64,000 nucleotides of DNA from Lutibacter profundi. GTDB lineage: Bacteria > Bacteroidota > Bacteroidia > Flavobacteriales > Flavobacteriaceae. The position numbers were made by a program, and so were the translations under genes. The DNA is taken from positions 248,001-312,000 of the forward strand of contig NZ_CP013355.1 in the NCBI RefSeq assembly GCF_001543325.1, in the 5' to 3' direction. Below the pieces are notes generated by a model. The model did not search any database, was not told the origin of the DNA, and worked only from the letters and a program-made list of their open reading frames with translations. Shown here piece by piece: positions 18,245 through 27,191 of this stretch. Position 1 is the stretch's first letter. Every line of letters begins with the position of its first letter.

Positions 18245-19130
18245 ATTGAAATTGTTTTGCAATTGTAGTTGCTTTTCTAGATTGGGAATAGTCATAAAAA
18301 CCTTCACCAGATTTAATACCAAGTTTGCCAGCTTGTACCATATTAACAAGTAAAGGACAAGGTGCATATTTAGGGTTTTTAAATCCGTTGTACATTACAT
18401 TTAAAATAGATAAGCATACATCTAAACCAATAAAATCTGCCAATTGGAGAGGTCCCATTGGATGTGCCATGCCTAATTTCATAACGGTATCAATTTCATA
18501 AACACCAGCAACACCATTGTACAAAGTTTCAATAGCTTCATTAAGCATAGGCATTAAAATACGATTTGCAACAAAACCTGGATAATCATTAACTTCTACA
18601 GGTACTTTATTTAAATTTTTTGAAAGTTCCATAATAGTTTCAGTTACTTCATTTGAAGTAGTGTAACCTCTAATAATTTCAACCAATTTCATTATTGGAA
18701 CAGGATTCATAAAATGCATTCCAATAACCTTTTCGGGACGATTAGTAACGGCAGCAATTTTAGTAATAGATATTGAAGACGTATTTGATGCCAAAATTGC
18801 ATTTGCTGGTGCTTCCTCATCTAATTGTTTAAATATTTTTAACTTTAATTCAATATTTTCAGTAGCAGCTTCAACAACTAAATCGGTATTTTTAACTCCT
18901 TCATTAATAGAAGTGAAAGAGGTTATATTATTTAATGTTTGAGCTTTAAGATCTTCAGTAATACGTTCTTTAGCAATTAATCTATCTAAATTTTTTGTAA
19001 TGTTGGCAAGCCCTTTTTCTAAAGCTACTTGTGAAATATCAATTAAATTAACCTTGTAGTTGTTTTGAGCAAATACGTGAGCTATTCCGTTACCCATTGT
19101 ACCAGCTCCTATTACTGCTATGTTTTTCAT
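18243..19130 (-). CDS. hbd: 3-hydroxybutyryl-CoA dehydrogenase
   Basis: A 295-residue NAD-dependent dehydrogenase that interconverts 3-hydroxyacyl-CoA and 3-oxoacyl-CoA. The Rossmann motif is GAGTMGNGIA (8-17), the catalytic HFMNPVP loop follows the SNTSS segment, and the C-terminal helical domain contains PGFVANRILMPMLNEA and the GPLQLADFIGLD signature. Length is right for the stand-alone Hbd/PaaH form. It is the last of three co-directional genes with the PhzF and Gfo/Idh genes; the functional link is not obvious. The transcript ends at the shared terminator. Confidence 0.95.
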   Translation of the reverse strand: MKNIAVIGAGTMGNGIAHVFAQNNYKVNLIDISQVALEKGLANITKNLDRLIAKERITEDLKAQTLNNITSFTSINEGVKNTDLVVEAATENIELKLKIFKQLDEEAPANAILASNTSSISITKIAAVTNRPEKVIGMHFMNPVPIMKLVEIIRGYTTSNEVTETIMELSKNLNKVPVEVNDYPGFVANRILMPMLNEAIETLYNGVAGVYEIDTVMKLGMAHPMGPLQLADFIGLDVCLSILNVMYNGFKNPKYAPCPLLVNMVQAGKLGIKSGEGFYDYSQSRKATTIAKQFQ

Positions 19131-19140
19131 AATTTATACG

Positions 19141-19917
19141 TTATAATGTTAATTCTCCTTTTAAATATGTAATTGCTTGTCCGCTTATTTCAACTCGTTC
19201 ATTTAAGTGTTTACACTTTAAGATACCTACTCTTTTTGAAAGTTGAATGGCTTCTAGATTTGTTTTATTTAATTTTTTAGCCCAATAGGGAATTAGTAAT
19301 GTATGAGCTGAACCAGTAACAGGATCTTCATTTATACCAATTTTTGGAGCAAAAAAACGAGAAACAAAATCGAAGTTATCTCCTTTTGAAGTCACAATAA
19401 TTCCATTTGATTCTAATTCAGCTAATAAGCTAAAATTTGGGTTTAAATTTAAAACTGTAGTTTCATTTTCAAGTTCAACTACTAATTTCCATTTTCCTTT
19501 ATAAGTTTTTAAAATAGGAACATTTAAAACTTGTTTTAATATTGAAGGTGTTTCAATTTCTTTAATTTCTTCTGAAGGAAAGTTTAAAGTGTACCAGTCT
19601 TCATTCTTTTTTACAGTGAGTATTCCACTTTTAGAGTGAAATTCAATAATACTATGTTCAAAGTTTAATTCTGTAAAAATAATATGGGCTGCAGCCAAAG
19701 TAGCATGACCACATAAATCAATTTCACAAGTAGGCGTAAACCATTTAATTTCAAAATAATCATTATTTTTCACAAAAAATACAGTCTCCGATAAATTATT
19801 TTCCTCAGCAATTGATTGCATTAATTCTGTTGAAATCCATGCTGTTAGCGGACAAACTGCTGCTGGATTTCCTTTAAAAATTTTAGTATTAAAAGCGTCA
19901 ACTTGATAAATAGTCAT
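19141..19917 (-). CDS. PhzF-family isomerase/epimerase-like protein
   Basis: A 258-residue protein of the diaminopimelate-epimerase fold. The family opening IYQVDAFNTKIFKGNPAAVCPL is present, with the NLSETVFF motif containing the conserved catalytic glutamate, the DLCGHATLAAAH motif and the GINEDPVTGSAH motif near the end. PhzF homologues outside phenazine operons have unknown substrates. The ATG at 19917 was chosen because family proteins begin about there; the ATG four codons upstream would overlap the previous gene. Confidence 0.92.
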   Translation of the reverse strand: MTIYQVDAFNTKIFKGNPAAVCPLTAWISTELMQSIAEENNLSETVFFVKNNDYFEIKWFTPTCEIDLCGHATLAAAHIIFTELNFEHSIIEFHSKSGILTVKKNEDWYTLNFPSEEIKEIETPSILKQVLNVPILKTYKGKWKLVVELENETTVLNLNPNFSLLAELESNGIIVTSKGDNFDFVSRFFAPKIGINEDPVTGSAHTLLIPYWAKKLNKTNLEAIQLSKRVGILKCKHLNERVEISGQAITYLKGELTL

Positions 19918-19918
19918 A

Positions 19919-20878
19919 TTAAAAATCATTTATAATCATTTGGGCTACTCGCAAGGCTTCTGTGCCTTGTTCTAAAGTTACAATAGGTGTTGTATTATTG
20001 TTTATGGCATTTGCAAATGTTTCTAACTCATCTAAAATAGCATTGTTAGCTTCAACTACTGGATTTTCAAAATAGATTTGTTTTTTTATACCTTCAGCAT
20101 TTTGTAATATCATATCAAAATCATCAGGAGTTTTAGGAGCATCTTTCATTTTAACAACCTCAGTTGCTTTTTCAAAAAAATCTACCGCTATATAGGCATC
20201 ACGTTGAAAGAAACGTGTTTTACGCATATTTTTTAGTGAAATTCTACTAGCTGTTAAATTTGCAACACAGCCATTTTTAAATTCAATACGCGCATTTGCA
20301 ATATCTGGTGTATCACTAATTACTGAAACACCACTTGCACTTATATGTGATACTTCTGATTTAACAACGCTTAAAATAATATCAATATCATGTATCATTA
20401 AATCTAGTACTACAGGTACATCGGTTCCTCTAGGGTTAAATTCAGCCAATCTATGAGCTTCTATAAACATAGGTTTATGTATGGATTTTTTAACAGCAGT
20501 AAATGCCGGATTAAATCGTTCAACATGTCCCACCTGTCCTTTAACATTATTTAATTTTGAAAGTTTTATTAATGTATTTGCTTCTTCAACAGTTTTAGTA
20601 ATAGGCTTTTCAATAAAAATATGTTTTCCTTTTTCAATAGCTTCTTTGGCACAATCAAAATGAGAAAGGGTAGGAGTTACAATATCAACAACATCAACAG
20701 CATCAATTAACTGTTTAACAGTTTCAAATGATTTATATCCAAACTCTTTTTCAACTTTTTCCGCATTTTCTTTAATGGGATCATAAAAGCCTATGAGATT
20801 GTATTTATGAGACTGATTTAATAATTTTAAATGAATTTTACCAAGATGACCTGCACCTAAAACTCCTACTTTAAGCAT
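19919..20878 (-). CDS. Gfo/Idh/MocA-family oxidoreductase
   Basis: A 319-residue NAD(P)-dependent sugar-oxidoreductase-like protein. The Rossmann opening is GVLGAGHLGKIH, the EKPITKTVEEA segment carries the characteristic Lys, and the C-terminal sheet includes VVLDLMIHDIDIIL with the likely catalytic His-Asp pair. The substrate cannot be told. It heads the three-gene minus-strand group and is divergent from pcm across 86 bp. Confidence 0.92.
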   Translation of the reverse strand: MLKVGVLGAGHLGKIHLKLLNQSHKYNLIGFYDPIKENAEKVEKEFGYKSFETVKQLIDAVDVVDIVTPTLSHFDCAKEAIEKGKHIFIEKPITKTVEEANTLIKLSKLNNVKGQVGHVERFNPAFTAVKKSIHKPMFIEAHRLAEFNPRGTDVPVVLDLMIHDIDIILSVVKSEVSHISASGVSVISDTPDIANARIEFKNGCVANLTASRISLKNMRKTRFFQRDAYIAVDFFEKATEVVKMKDAPKTPDDFDMILQNAEGIKKQIYFENPVVEANNAILDELETFANAINNNTTPIVTLEQGTEALRVAQMIINDF

Positions 20879-20964
20879 TGTAATAATATTTATTTTTAGA
20901 TAAACAAAAGTAACAATCTTTAGGCATTTATTACTATTTTTATGAATTCAAATTAGAATAATTA

Positions 20965-21606
20965 GTGAAGGACACAAACAAACATAAAGGGCTAAGAAAC
21001 CAACTAGTTAAAATAATTGAAGAAAAAGGTATTGTTGATAAAAATGTGTTGAAAGCAATTTCCAACGTTCCTCGTCATTTATTTATGGATTCTGGTTTTG
21101 CTCATTTTGCATACCAAGATAAACCATTCCCTATAGCTGCTAACCAAACTATTTCACAACCTTATACTGTAGCCTTTCAAACAGAATTATTACACGTTAA
21201 ACCAAATTATAAGATTTTAGAAATAGGAACAGGATCGGGTTATCAAACAGCAATATTGATTGAAATGGGAGCAAAAGTGTTTACAATTGAAAGGCAGAAT
21301 GAGTTGTTTAAAAAAACGAAGTTATTTTTACCTAAAATTGGTTACAATCCAAAAAAAATAATTTTTGGAGATGGCTATAAAGGCTTACCTGAATTTGCAC
21401 CATTTGATGGAATTGTAGTAACTGCTGGTGCTCCTTTTGTGCCAAGCCCATTGTTAGCTCAATTAAAAATAGGAGGTAGGCTTGTAATTCCTGTTGGAGA
21501 GGAAACTCAAACAATGACTTTATTTATTAGAACGGGTGCTAAAGATTTTGAAAAACATGAATTGGGTAAATTTAGATTTGTACCATTGTTAAAGAAAAAA
21601 AATTAG
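20965..21606 (+). CDS. pcm: Protein-L-isoaspartate O-methyltransferase
   Basis: A 213-residue SAM-dependent repair enzyme that methylates isoaspartyl residues in damaged proteins. The SAM-binding motif ILEIGTGSGYQTAIL, the upstream ISQPYTVAFQTELL and the later FDGIVVTAGAP are all family signatures. The start is a GTG; no ATG lies close upstream in frame and the next Met would cut into the conserved N-terminal helices. It is convergent with kdsC, the two stops being separated by only seven bases. Confidence 0.95.
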   Translation: MKDTNKHKGLRNQLVKIIEEKGIVDKNVLKAISNVPRHLFMDSGFAHFAYQDKPFPIAANQTISQPYTVAFQTELLHVKPNYKILEIGTGSGYQTAILIEMGAKVFTIERQNELFKKTKLFLPKIGYNPKKIIFGDGYKGLPEFAPFDGIVVTAGAPFVPSPLLAQLKIGGRLVIPVGEETQTMTLFIRTGAKDFEKHELGKFRFVPLLKKKN

Positions 21607-21613
21607 GTTTAAA

Positions 21614-22141
21614 CTAATCATATTTAGCATTAAATTGTCCATTCCATTTACCTTGCACTTTTAAAACCTGTTCAATAACATCACGAACACAACCTGTACC
21701 TCCCTTTTTGTGAGAAATATAGGAGGAAATATCTTGAATTTCAGATGCAGCATCTTTAGGACAACAAGGCAAACCTACTTCTTTCATAACTGGGTAATCA
21801 GGGATATCATCGCCCATATATAATACTTGTTCAGGATTTATATTGTTCTTGGTAATGTATTCATTAAAAGGATTTAGTTTATTGTTTGCCCCCAAATAAA
21901 CATTAGTAATTCCTAAAACTTCAAACCGTTTACGAACGGCTTCATTTGTACCTCCAGAGATTATACAAATATTATAGCCAGCTGTAATTGCAGCTTTCAT
22001 AGCATATCCATCTTTAATATTCATATTTCTTACCATTTCTCCATTTGGAAATATAGTAACAACCCCATTTGTTAACACACCATCAATATCAAAAATGAAG
22101 GTAGTAATTTGAGGCATTATTTCTTTATAGCTTTTCTCCAT
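21614..22141 (-). CDS. kdsC: KdsC-type HAD phosphatase
   Basis: A 175-residue HAD-superfamily enzyme without a cap domain. Motif I is FDIDGVLTNG with nucleophile D18 and D20, motif II is IISGG, and motif IV is YMGDDIPDYPVM. This is the layout of 3-deoxy-D-manno-octulosonate 8-phosphate phosphatase, which dephosphorylates KDO-8-P for lipopolysaccharide core synthesis, acting as a tetramer in the cytoplasm. Its first 17 bases overlap the end of the DUF2520 gene, so the two are translated from one message. Other KDO genes are not in the window. Confidence 0.9.
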   Translation of the reverse strand: MEKSYKEIMPQITTFIFDIDGVLTNGVVTIFPNGEMVRNMNIKDGYAMKAAITAGYNICIISGGTNEAVRKRFEVLGITNVYLGANNKLNPFNEYITKNNINPEQVLYMGDDIPDYPVMKEVGLPCCPKDAASEIQDISSYISHKKGGTGCVRDVIEQVLKVQGKWNGQFNAKYD

Positions 22142-22886
22142 AAGTTTTAGTAATAGATTTTGTTAGCAATGTATAAATTTCTTGTTGATTTGAAGTTAAC
22201 TTTGTTTTATGTTTTTCAATAGTTTTCATATCATTCCGCATCGCTGGTCCAGTTTGAGCATTTATAGGTTTTAGGTAAGTTATTTTGTTTGCGGTTTCTA
22301 AAATTAAGGGTTTTAATATTTCAAAAGAAATTTTATCTTCTTCACAAATTTGATGACCAATATAATACAAATGATTCACAAAATTATTTACAAAAACGGC
22401 AGCTATATGTAGACTTTTTCTTTGATTAGAATTAACAGGGTATATGTTATTTGAAATTGATTTTGCCAATTTTTTTAATAGTTTGAAATCTGTATCAGTT
22501 TCAGCTTCAATACAAATTGGTATTTTAGAAAAATCAACTTTTCTTTCTTTTGAAAAAGACTGTACTAAATAAAATACACCTTTATTTGAGTTTGATTGTA
22601 GTTCATTCATAGCTGTTCCACCAGAGGTATGAACAACTAGTTTATTTTTTAACTTTAATTTTGAGGAGAAATTTGAAATGGCATCATCAGAAATAGCAAT
22701 TATATATATATCAGCATTTTTTAATTCTGTTAATTTATCTGTAATGGAGGTTTGATTTTTTAAATATTGAATTTTCTCAATATTTCTATTGTAAACTTGT
22801 AGTAGTTTAACCTCTGTATTTTTTAATAAATTTGTTGTTAAATGAAATGCAACATTACCAGCACCAAGAATTATAACTTTAATCAT
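22125..22886 (-). CDS. DUF2520 Rossmann-fold protein
   Basis: A 253-residue protein resembling pyrroline-5-carboxylate reductase and 6-phosphogluconate dehydrogenase-like folds. The N-terminal nucleotide motif is ILGAGNVAFHL, and the C-terminal helical DUF2520 region contains the LHIAAVFVNNFVNHLY and NAQTGPAMRND segments. The start at MIKVII was chosen because it begins the first strand; a start nine codons earlier is possible. It is translationally coupled to kdsC. Its substrate is unknown. Confidence 0.88.
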   Translation of the reverse strand: MIKVIILGAGNVAFHLTTNLLKNTEVKLLQVYNRNIEKIQYLKNQTSITDKLTELKNADIYIIAISDDAISNFSSKLKLKNKLVVHTSGGTAMNELQSNSNKGVFYLVQSFSKERKVDFSKIPICIEAETDTDFKLLKKLAKSISNNIYPVNSNQRKSLHIAAVFVNNFVNHLYYIGHQICEEDKISFEILKPLILETANKITYLKPINAQTGPAMRNDMKTIEKHKTKLTSNQQEIYTLLTKSITKTYGEKL

Positions 22887-22917
22887 ACTACGAATATAAT
22901 TTAATTGGCGCATAAAA

Positions 22918-22948
22918 AAAACTCCATCTTTTAAAAAAATGGAGTTTT
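22918..22948 (-). terminator. Terminator after ppdK
   Basis: A 10-bp perfect stem (AAAACTCCAT and ATGGAGTTTT) between ppdK and the DUF2520 gene; on the minus strand it runs into seven T residues. Confidence 0.85.
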
Positions 22949-22973
22949 AAATAACCAACTAAAACTTAAATTA

Positions 22974-25703
22974 TTAAGCTTGTTCTTTAAGGGCAGCTTG
23001 TGCAGCAGCTAAACGTGCAATTGGAACTCTAAATGGAGAACAACTAACATAATCCATTCCAACGCTATGGCAAAATTCTACTGAACTTGGTTCTCCACCA
23101 TGTTCACCACAAATACCTACTTTAAGTTTTGAATTTGTTGAGCGTCCTTTTGTAGTTCCTATTTCAACTAATTGACCAATACCTTCTTGGTCTAATACTT
23201 GGAATGGATCAGCTTTTAGAATGCCTTTTTCAATATAAATTGGTAAAAATTTACCAGCATCGTCACGTGAATATCCAAAGCCCATTTGGGTAAGATCATT
23301 GGTTCCAAATGAGAAGAATTCAGCAACTTCAGCTATTTTATCAGCAGTTAAAGCAGCACGTGGAATTTCAATCATGGTACCAACCAAATAATCTATTGTG
23401 TCTCCTTTTTCTTCAAAAACTTTATTGGCAATAGCTCTTACAATTTCTTCTTGTAATTTAAATTCTTTAACGGTACCAATAAGTGGAATCATAATTTCAG
23501 GAAATGTTTGGACTCCTTCAGCTTTTAATTCCAATGCAGCTTCAATAATTGCTCTTGCTTGCATTTCAGTAATTTCAGGATATGTAATTCCTAATCTACA
23601 ACCTCTATGACCTAACATAGGGTTAAATTCTTTTAAATCTTCAACTTTTTGTTTGATTGCCTCAACAGAAATTCCCATTTCAGCAGCCATTTCTTTTTGA
23701 TTTTCTTCTTCATGAGGAACAAATTCGTGCAACGGTGGATCTAGCAAACGAACTGTTACGGGTAGTCCTGCCATTGCAGCAAATACATCTTTAAAATCGT
23801 TACGTTGAATAGGTAATAATTTATCCAACGCTTCTCTTCTACCAGCTTCGTCTTCTGCTAAAATCATTTCACGCATACGAATTAACCTTTCTCCTTCGAA
23901 GAACATATGTTCAGTACGGCAAAGGCCAATACCTTCAGCACCAAAACCAATTGCTACTTTACATTCCCTTTCTGTTTCAGCATTTGTTCTAACACCAAGT
24001 TTTCGGTATTTATCAGCTAGTTTCATAATACGACCAAAATAACCGCTTAATTCGGCATCTTTGGTTCCAATTTTTCCTTCATAAACCTCGCCTGTTGAGC
24101 CATTTAATGAAATCCAGTCACCCTCTTGGTATTCTTTGCCATCAATGGTCATTACTCTAGTTTTATAATTTATTTGAACAGCGCCAGCACCAGAAACACA
24201 GCATTTACCCATTCCACGAGCAACAACAGCTGCATGTGAAGTCATACCGCCACGAGCGGTTAAAATACCTTTGGCAATGTTCATTCCTTCCAAATCTTCA
24301 GGAGAAGTTTCAACACGCACTAAAATTGAAATTGGATACTTGTTGGCTTCATCTGCAAAGAAAACTATTTGACCTGTTGCAGCTCCTGGAGATGCAGGTA
24401 AACCTTTGGCTAAAACTTTGGCGGCTTTAATTGCTTCACCATCAAAAACGGGGTGTAAAAGTTCATCTAATTTAGTAGGCTCTTGCATTAATAGCGCTTT
24501 CTTTTCATCAATCATACCATCTTCAAGTAATTCTATGGCAATTCTAACCATTGCGGCAGCAGTACGTTTTCCATTACGAGTTTGTAACATCCATAGTTTA
24601 CCATTTTGAATGGTAAATTCTAAATCTTGCATATCTTTATAATGCTTCTCAAGTTTGTCTTGAGTTTCATTCAACTCTTCATAAATAGCAGGCATTAATT
24701 CTTCTAAAGAAGGGTATTTGTTTTTTCTGTCTTCTTCAGATATACCCGCTAGTATAGCCCATCTTTTAGATCCTTCTAATGTAATTTGTTGAGGCGTTCT
24801 AACACCTGCAACAACATCTTCACCTTGTGCATTGATTAAATACTCACCATTAAATATATTTTCACCGGTTGCAGCATCTCGTGTAAAAGCAACTCCGGTA
24901 CCTGAGTTATTACCCATATTACCATACACCATTGCTTGAACATTTACGGCTGTTCCCCATTCTTCAGGATATCCGTGCATGTTTCTGTAATAAATAGCTC
25001 TTGGATTCATCCAACTATCAAATACAGCAGTAATACTACCCCAAAGTTGATCCCAAGGGTCTTCAGGGAAAGGTTCACCAGTTTGAGCTTCACAGGCCTT
25101 TTTAAAGTCTGTAACCATTTGTTTTAAATCTTCTACATCTAAATCTGTATCTAATTCAACACCTTTAGTTTTTTTTGCTTTAGCTATAATTACTTCAAAA
25201 GGGTCATGGTCTTCTTTTGATTGTGCTCCAACACCTAAAACAACCCCACCAAACATTTGAACAAATCGTCTGTATGAATCCCAAGCAAATCTTTCATTTC
25301 CTGTTTTTGCAATTAAACCCTGAACTGAATTATCATTCATTCCAAGATTTAACACGGTATCCATCATGCCAGGCATTGAAACTCTTGCTCCTGAGCGAAC
25401 AGATAATAAACATGGGTTTTCATTACTTCCAAACTTGGTACCCATAATATCTTCAACTTTTGCAACAGCAGCTTCAACTTCATTTTTTAATAATGAAATA
25501 ATTTTATCTTTTCCAAGGAGGTTATATTCCGTACAAACTTCAGTAGTAATAGTAAAACCAGGAGGAACAGGAATACCAATAGCGCTCATTTCGGCTAAAT
25601 TAGCTCCCTTACCGCCTAATAAATTTTTCATAGTACTATTCCCGTCTGCAGTTTTACCTCCAAACTTATACACTCTTTTTTTGGTTTCTTGTTGCATCTC
25701 CAT
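22974..25703 (-). CDS. ppdK: Pyruvate, phosphate dikinase
   Basis: A 909-residue enzyme that interconverts pyruvate plus ATP and Pi with phosphoenolpyruvate plus AMP and PPi. The ATP-grasp domain opens with FGGKTADG and GGKGANLAEM, the phospho-histidine lies in GGMTSHAAVVARGMGK, and the C-terminal TIM barrel includes GTNDLTQMGFGYSRDD and GICGEHGGEP with the catalytic cysteine. Length is normal. It can serve gluconeogenesis or PPi-linked glycolysis. It is a single-gene unit with its own promoter and terminator. Confidence 0.97.
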   Translation of the reverse strand: MEMQQETKKRVYKFGGKTADGNSTMKNLLGGKGANLAEMSAIGIPVPPGFTITTEVCTEYNLLGKDKIISLLKNEVEAAVAKVEDIMGTKFGSNENPCLLSVRSGARVSMPGMMDTVLNLGMNDNSVQGLIAKTGNERFAWDSYRRFVQMFGGVVLGVGAQSKEDHDPFEVIIAKAKKTKGVELDTDLDVEDLKQMVTDFKKACEAQTGEPFPEDPWDQLWGSITAVFDSWMNPRAIYYRNMHGYPEEWGTAVNVQAMVYGNMGNNSGTGVAFTRDAATGENIFNGEYLINAQGEDVVAGVRTPQQITLEGSKRWAILAGISEEDRKNKYPSLEELMPAIYEELNETQDKLEKHYKDMQDLEFTIQNGKLWMLQTRNGKRTAAAMVRIAIELLEDGMIDEKKALLMQEPTKLDELLHPVFDGEAIKAAKVLAKGLPASPGAATGQIVFFADEANKYPISILVRVETSPEDLEGMNIAKGILTARGGMTSHAAVVARGMGKCCVSGAGAVQINYKTRVMTIDGKEYQEGDWISLNGSTGEVYEGKIGTKDAELSGYFGRIMKLADKYRKLGVRTNAETERECKVAIGFGAEGIGLCRTEHMFFEGERLIRMREMILAEDEAGRREALDKLLPIQRNDFKDVFAAMAGLPVTVRLLDPPLHEFVPHEEENQKEMAAEMGISVEAIKQKVEDLKEFNPMLGHRGCRLGITYPEITEMQARAIIEAALELKAEGVQTFPEIMIPLIGTVKEFKLQEEIVRAIANKVFEEKGDTIDYLVGTMIEIPRAALTADKIAEVAEFFSFGTNDLTQMGFGYSRDDAGKFLPIYIEKGILKADPFQVLDQEGIGQLVEIGTTKGRSTNSKLKVGICGEHGGEPSSVEFCHSVGMDYVSCSPFRVPIARLAAAQAALKEQA

Positions 25704-25752
25704 CTATTTTATATTTTACTTTATTATGTTAAATTTTAATTAAAAAGGAGTA

Positions 25753-25760
25753 CAAATTTA
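25753..25760 (-). promoter_or_regulatory. -7 element of ppdK
   Basis: On the minus strand this reads TAAATTTG, an exact TAnnTTTG match, 49 bp before the start codon. A TTG at -33 is not evident. Confidence 0.45.
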
Positions 25761-25822
25761 TGTAGAATTGTCATAATTTATTATGACTTATATCATTGAT
25801 TTTTTAGATAAATATTTAAATT

Positions 25823-25850
25823 AAAAAAGACGTAATAAAACGTCTTTTTT
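25823..25850 (-). terminator. Terminator of the RND efflux operon
   Basis: A 10-bp perfect stem (AAAAAAGACG and CGTCTTTTTT) with an 8-nt loop, placed 21 bp after the tolC-like stop. Confidence 0.85.
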
Positions 25851-25871
25851 AATTATATATAAACAGTATTC

Positions 25872-27191
25872 TTAATATTTAACATTAAGTAATTCTCCTG
25901 TTAATTGTAATAATTTTAATTCAGCATCTTTTGCCTCATATTTAGCTTTATTTAAGTTAAGTTGTGCACTTATAAGGTTAATTTGTGCTTGTCTAAACTC
26001 AATTGAAGTAACTTGGCCAAGCTTGTAGCTTTCTTTTGTTCGATTAAAGTTATTAGTATTTGTTTGTACGTTTTTCTCTTGTGTTTGAAATACGAATAAT
26101 TTAGTTTTATAATCTTCCCAAGCATTGTTAAAATCACGTGTTATTTCTAGTTCTTTTTGTTGTTTAGATAATTGTTGTATATCGTAATTAATTTTAGCAT
26201 TTTGAACTTGCGTTCTAGTACGACCGCCATTGAATAAATCCCATTTAAAATTAAAGCCAGTTGAAATACCTGTATTGGTTGATTCGAGTAAGAAAGAAGC
26301 AGAATTATTATTACTTTTAGACCAGCCATATGTAGTAGTTAAACCAATGGTGGGCAAATATCCAGATTTATTTGCTTTAAGTTGAAAGTTACTAATTTCT
26401 ATACCTCTTTGTATTTGAAGTAAGTTTACATTATTTGTTTTTAGTTGTTCAAGTAACTCTTGTTTATTTAAAGTTATTATAAAATTTACTTGGGTATCTA
26501 CATCAAAATTAGGATTCTCCTTTTTTCCTAAAACAACATATAAATCTCGTTTAGCATTGAGTAATAATTGCTTGGTGTTTAGTAGTGCAATACTGTCATT
26601 ATTAACATCAACTTCAGCATTTAAAACAAATAATTTTGTGTTTTGTCCAAAATCAAATTGATAGTTTGCTCTTGTTAAGCGATCTTTAGAAATTTTTAAA
26701 CTTTGATTTAAGAGGGCTACATTTTCAGTTAATAAAGCCACATTGTGGTATACAGTAAATAATTGCAATAATGTTTTTTCAATTGTTTCTCTAGCTTGTA
26801 ATTCGGTTAGGTTGTATTGTTCTTTTAGTTGTTTGTAGTTATAAAGTCTACCTAGTCCATCAAATAACGTATAATTTAAACTTAAAGAAGCATTGAACCT
26901 ATTACTCTTCGCACCTTCTAATATTCTTACTTCTTGATTAGAAAATACAGCTTCGGTATTATCTTTATTGTATGTAGCACCAGCATTACCAGTTAATGTT
27001 GGTAAGTATCCGGAGTTTAAAATACTTTTATTATTTTCCGCAATTTTAAGATTACTATCAGCAATTTTAATTCCATAATTATTTTCTAAAGCTAAGCTAA
27101 CAGCTTTATTTTTTGTTAATTTTTCTTGTGTAAAACCTACAGAAAAATTTATAAAAATAATTAAAATGATTATTTTTTTAATACAATTCAT
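25872..27191 (-). CDS. TolC-family outer membrane efflux channel
   Basis: A 439-residue exported protein. The leader (IIILIIFINFSVG, cleavage near FTQE) precedes two repeats of the outer membrane efflux fold, each with long helices and two short strands. The segments AVSLALENNYGIKIADSN, SLNYTLFDG and FNFKWDLFNGG match the family repeats. The ATG at 27191 begins the leader; the in-frame start 12 codons upstream lies further inside the pump gene. It overlaps the RND pump gene by 14 bp and is the last gene of marR-adaptor-pump-tolC. Confidence 0.93.
   Translation of the reverse strand: MNCIKKIIILIIFINFSVGFTQEKLTKNKAVSLALENNYGIKIADSNLKIAENNKSILNSGYLPTLTGNAGATYNKDNTEAVFSNQEVRILEGAKSNRFNASLSLNYTLFDGLGRLYNYKQLKEQYNLTELQARETIEKTLLQLFTVYHNVALLTENVALLNQSLKISKDRLTRANYQFDFGQNTKLFVLNAEVDVNNDSIALLNTKQLLLNAKRDLYVVLGKKENPNFDVDTQVNFIITLNKQELLEQLKTNNVNLLQIQRGIEISNFQLKANKSGYLPTIGLTTTYGWSKSNNNSASFLLESTNTGISTGFNFKWDLFNGGRTRTQVQNAKINYDIQQLSKQQKELEITRDFNNAWEDYKTKLFVFQTQEKNVQTNTNNFNRTKESYKLGQVTSIEFRQAQINLISAQLNLNKAKYEAKDAELKLLQLTGELLNVKY

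Noticed and set aside
23398-25743. Plus-strand frames antisense to ppdK
   Set aside because: Shadows of a full-length conserved enzyme; no promoter or family match.
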